DNA from: Streptomyces sp. NBC_01217
GTDB lineage: Bacteria; Actinomycetota; Actinomycetes; Streptomycetales; Streptomycetaceae
Direction of reading: 5' to 3'
Assembly: GCF_035994185.1 (NCBI RefSeq)
Contig: NZ_CP108538.1
Location: 7,691,501-7,755,500, forward strand
DNA length: 64,000 bases
Under the pieces are notes generated by a model. The model made no database searches, was not told the DNA's origin, and worked only from the letters and a program-made list of their open reading frames with translations. A program made the translations under genes and the position numbers. Positions 63,539-64,000 of this stretch are shown here, one piece after another (within the stretch, counting starts at the first letter, position 1; the number at the start of each line of letters is the position of its first letter).

Positions 63539-64000
63539 TCACAGGGCGGTCAGAATGCGCGGACCGTCGTCGGTGATCGCCACCGTGTGCTCGGCGTGTG
63601 CCGCCCGGCTGCCGTCGGAGTACGCAGCGTCCAGCCGTCCCGGTCCGCATGGTACGCGTCCGTGCCGCCGCCGATCAGCATCGGCTCGATCGCCAGCACC
63701 ATCCCGTGCCGCAACGGCATGCCCCGGCCCGGTCGCCCCTCGTTGGGGACGCCCGGGTCCTCGTGCATCGACCGGCCCACGCCATGGCCGCCGAACCCCT
63801 CCGGAATGCCGTAACCGGCACCGCGGCAGACCGAGCCGATCGCATGCGCGATGTCACCGATCCGATTGCCGACGACCGCCGCCGCGATCCCCGCCTCCAG
63901 CGCCGCGAACGCGGTGTCGATCAGCCGGGTGTCCGCCGGCCTGGCGCGCCCGACGGTGAAACTGATCGCCGAATCGCCCGCCCAGCCGCCGAGCGTCGCG
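63539..64000 (-). pseudogene. map: Type I methionine aminopeptidase, partial, with a C-terminal frameshift
   Basis: The gene enters from the right edge on the minus strand. The frame open from 63999 reads FTVGRARPADTRLIDTAFAA, GFGGHGVGRSMHEDPGVPN with a metal-binding His, and PLRHGMVLAIEPM with a metal-binding Glu. Near 63615 it leaves the expected frame: it gives PTAAGRHTPS and stops at 63550-63552. The next frame gives the normal end GSRAAHAEHTVAITDDGPRI, stopping at 63539-63541. One missing base (CTCCGACGG where CTCCGGACGG is expected) explains it. The last Glu ligand (AEHTVA) is lost. Streptomyces have several map genes, so loss may be tolerated; a sequencing error is the alternative. Confidence 0.75.

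Overview
The window is high-GC actinobacterial chromosome, almost certainly Streptomyces. The evidence is heavy G/C use at third codon positions, many GTG and some TTG starts, a gluABCD-type transporter, FemX-MurJ, a SpoIIE/PAS/GAF/HATPase phosphatase, DUF1048-PadR-DrrAB, a Tat-exported xylanase and ISAs1, IS5, IS256 and IS1380 elements. The many decayed genes suggest accessory, arm-like DNA, interrupted by one conserved block at about 29.4-45.0 kb.

Layout. 1-6635 (+) is a catabolic operon: acetone carboxylase beta (its start lies outside the window) and alpha subunits, a zinc alcohol dehydrogenase, an unrecognised 268-residue protein, and both subunits of a 3-oxoacid CoA-transferase. Read together these give 2-propanol to acetone to acetoacetate to acetoacetyl-CoA. 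6.7-15.0 kb holds mostly minus-strand accessory genes: a dienelactone hydrolase, a DrrAB-type exporter with a PadR/DUF1048 regulatory operon, a serine hydrolase divergent from a MerR regulator, and an alpha/beta hydrolase. 15.2-16.0 kb is a cluster of three gene tails. 16.1-24 kb has a type II NADH dehydrogenase, a predicted winged-helix protein, an ilvC scrap, an ECF41 sigma factor, an IS5-family copy, and an ISAs1 element sitting in a dead gene with a perfect 10-bp target duplication. 24.3-26.8 kb encodes a large SpoIIE-type phosphatase.

29.4-45.0 kb looks like ancestral chromosome: pcaL, an MBL-fold hydrolase, exonuclease III, a Cmx-like efflux pump, a DUF6278-like protein, the glutamate transporter operon gluABCD, an L,D-transpeptidase, FemX overlapping MurJ, and a response regulator/histidine kinase/lipoprotein operon. 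Cell-wall assembly is the theme of its second half. 46.1-54.3 kb is a plant-polysaccharide island: a 1936-residue multidomain alpha-L-rhamnosidase and a GH11 xylanase with CBM2, the latter preceded by two perfect CGAAACTTTCG palindromes.

55.5-61.45 kb is a mobile-element graveyard around an intact MscS-type channel gene: an IS1380 element, two dead excisionase genes (one with a nonsense codon, one split by the second IS5 copy), ISAs1 and IS630 scraps, and the head of a serine integrase. The window ends with a gamma-glutamyltransferase and a type I methionine aminopeptidase that appears frameshifted at its C-terminus. The two IS5 copies differ at one noticed base, lie in the same orientation and bracket 39 kb including the conserved block. 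No rRNA, tRNA or CRISPR array was seen. All family assignments come from reading protein motifs by eye, without database searches.
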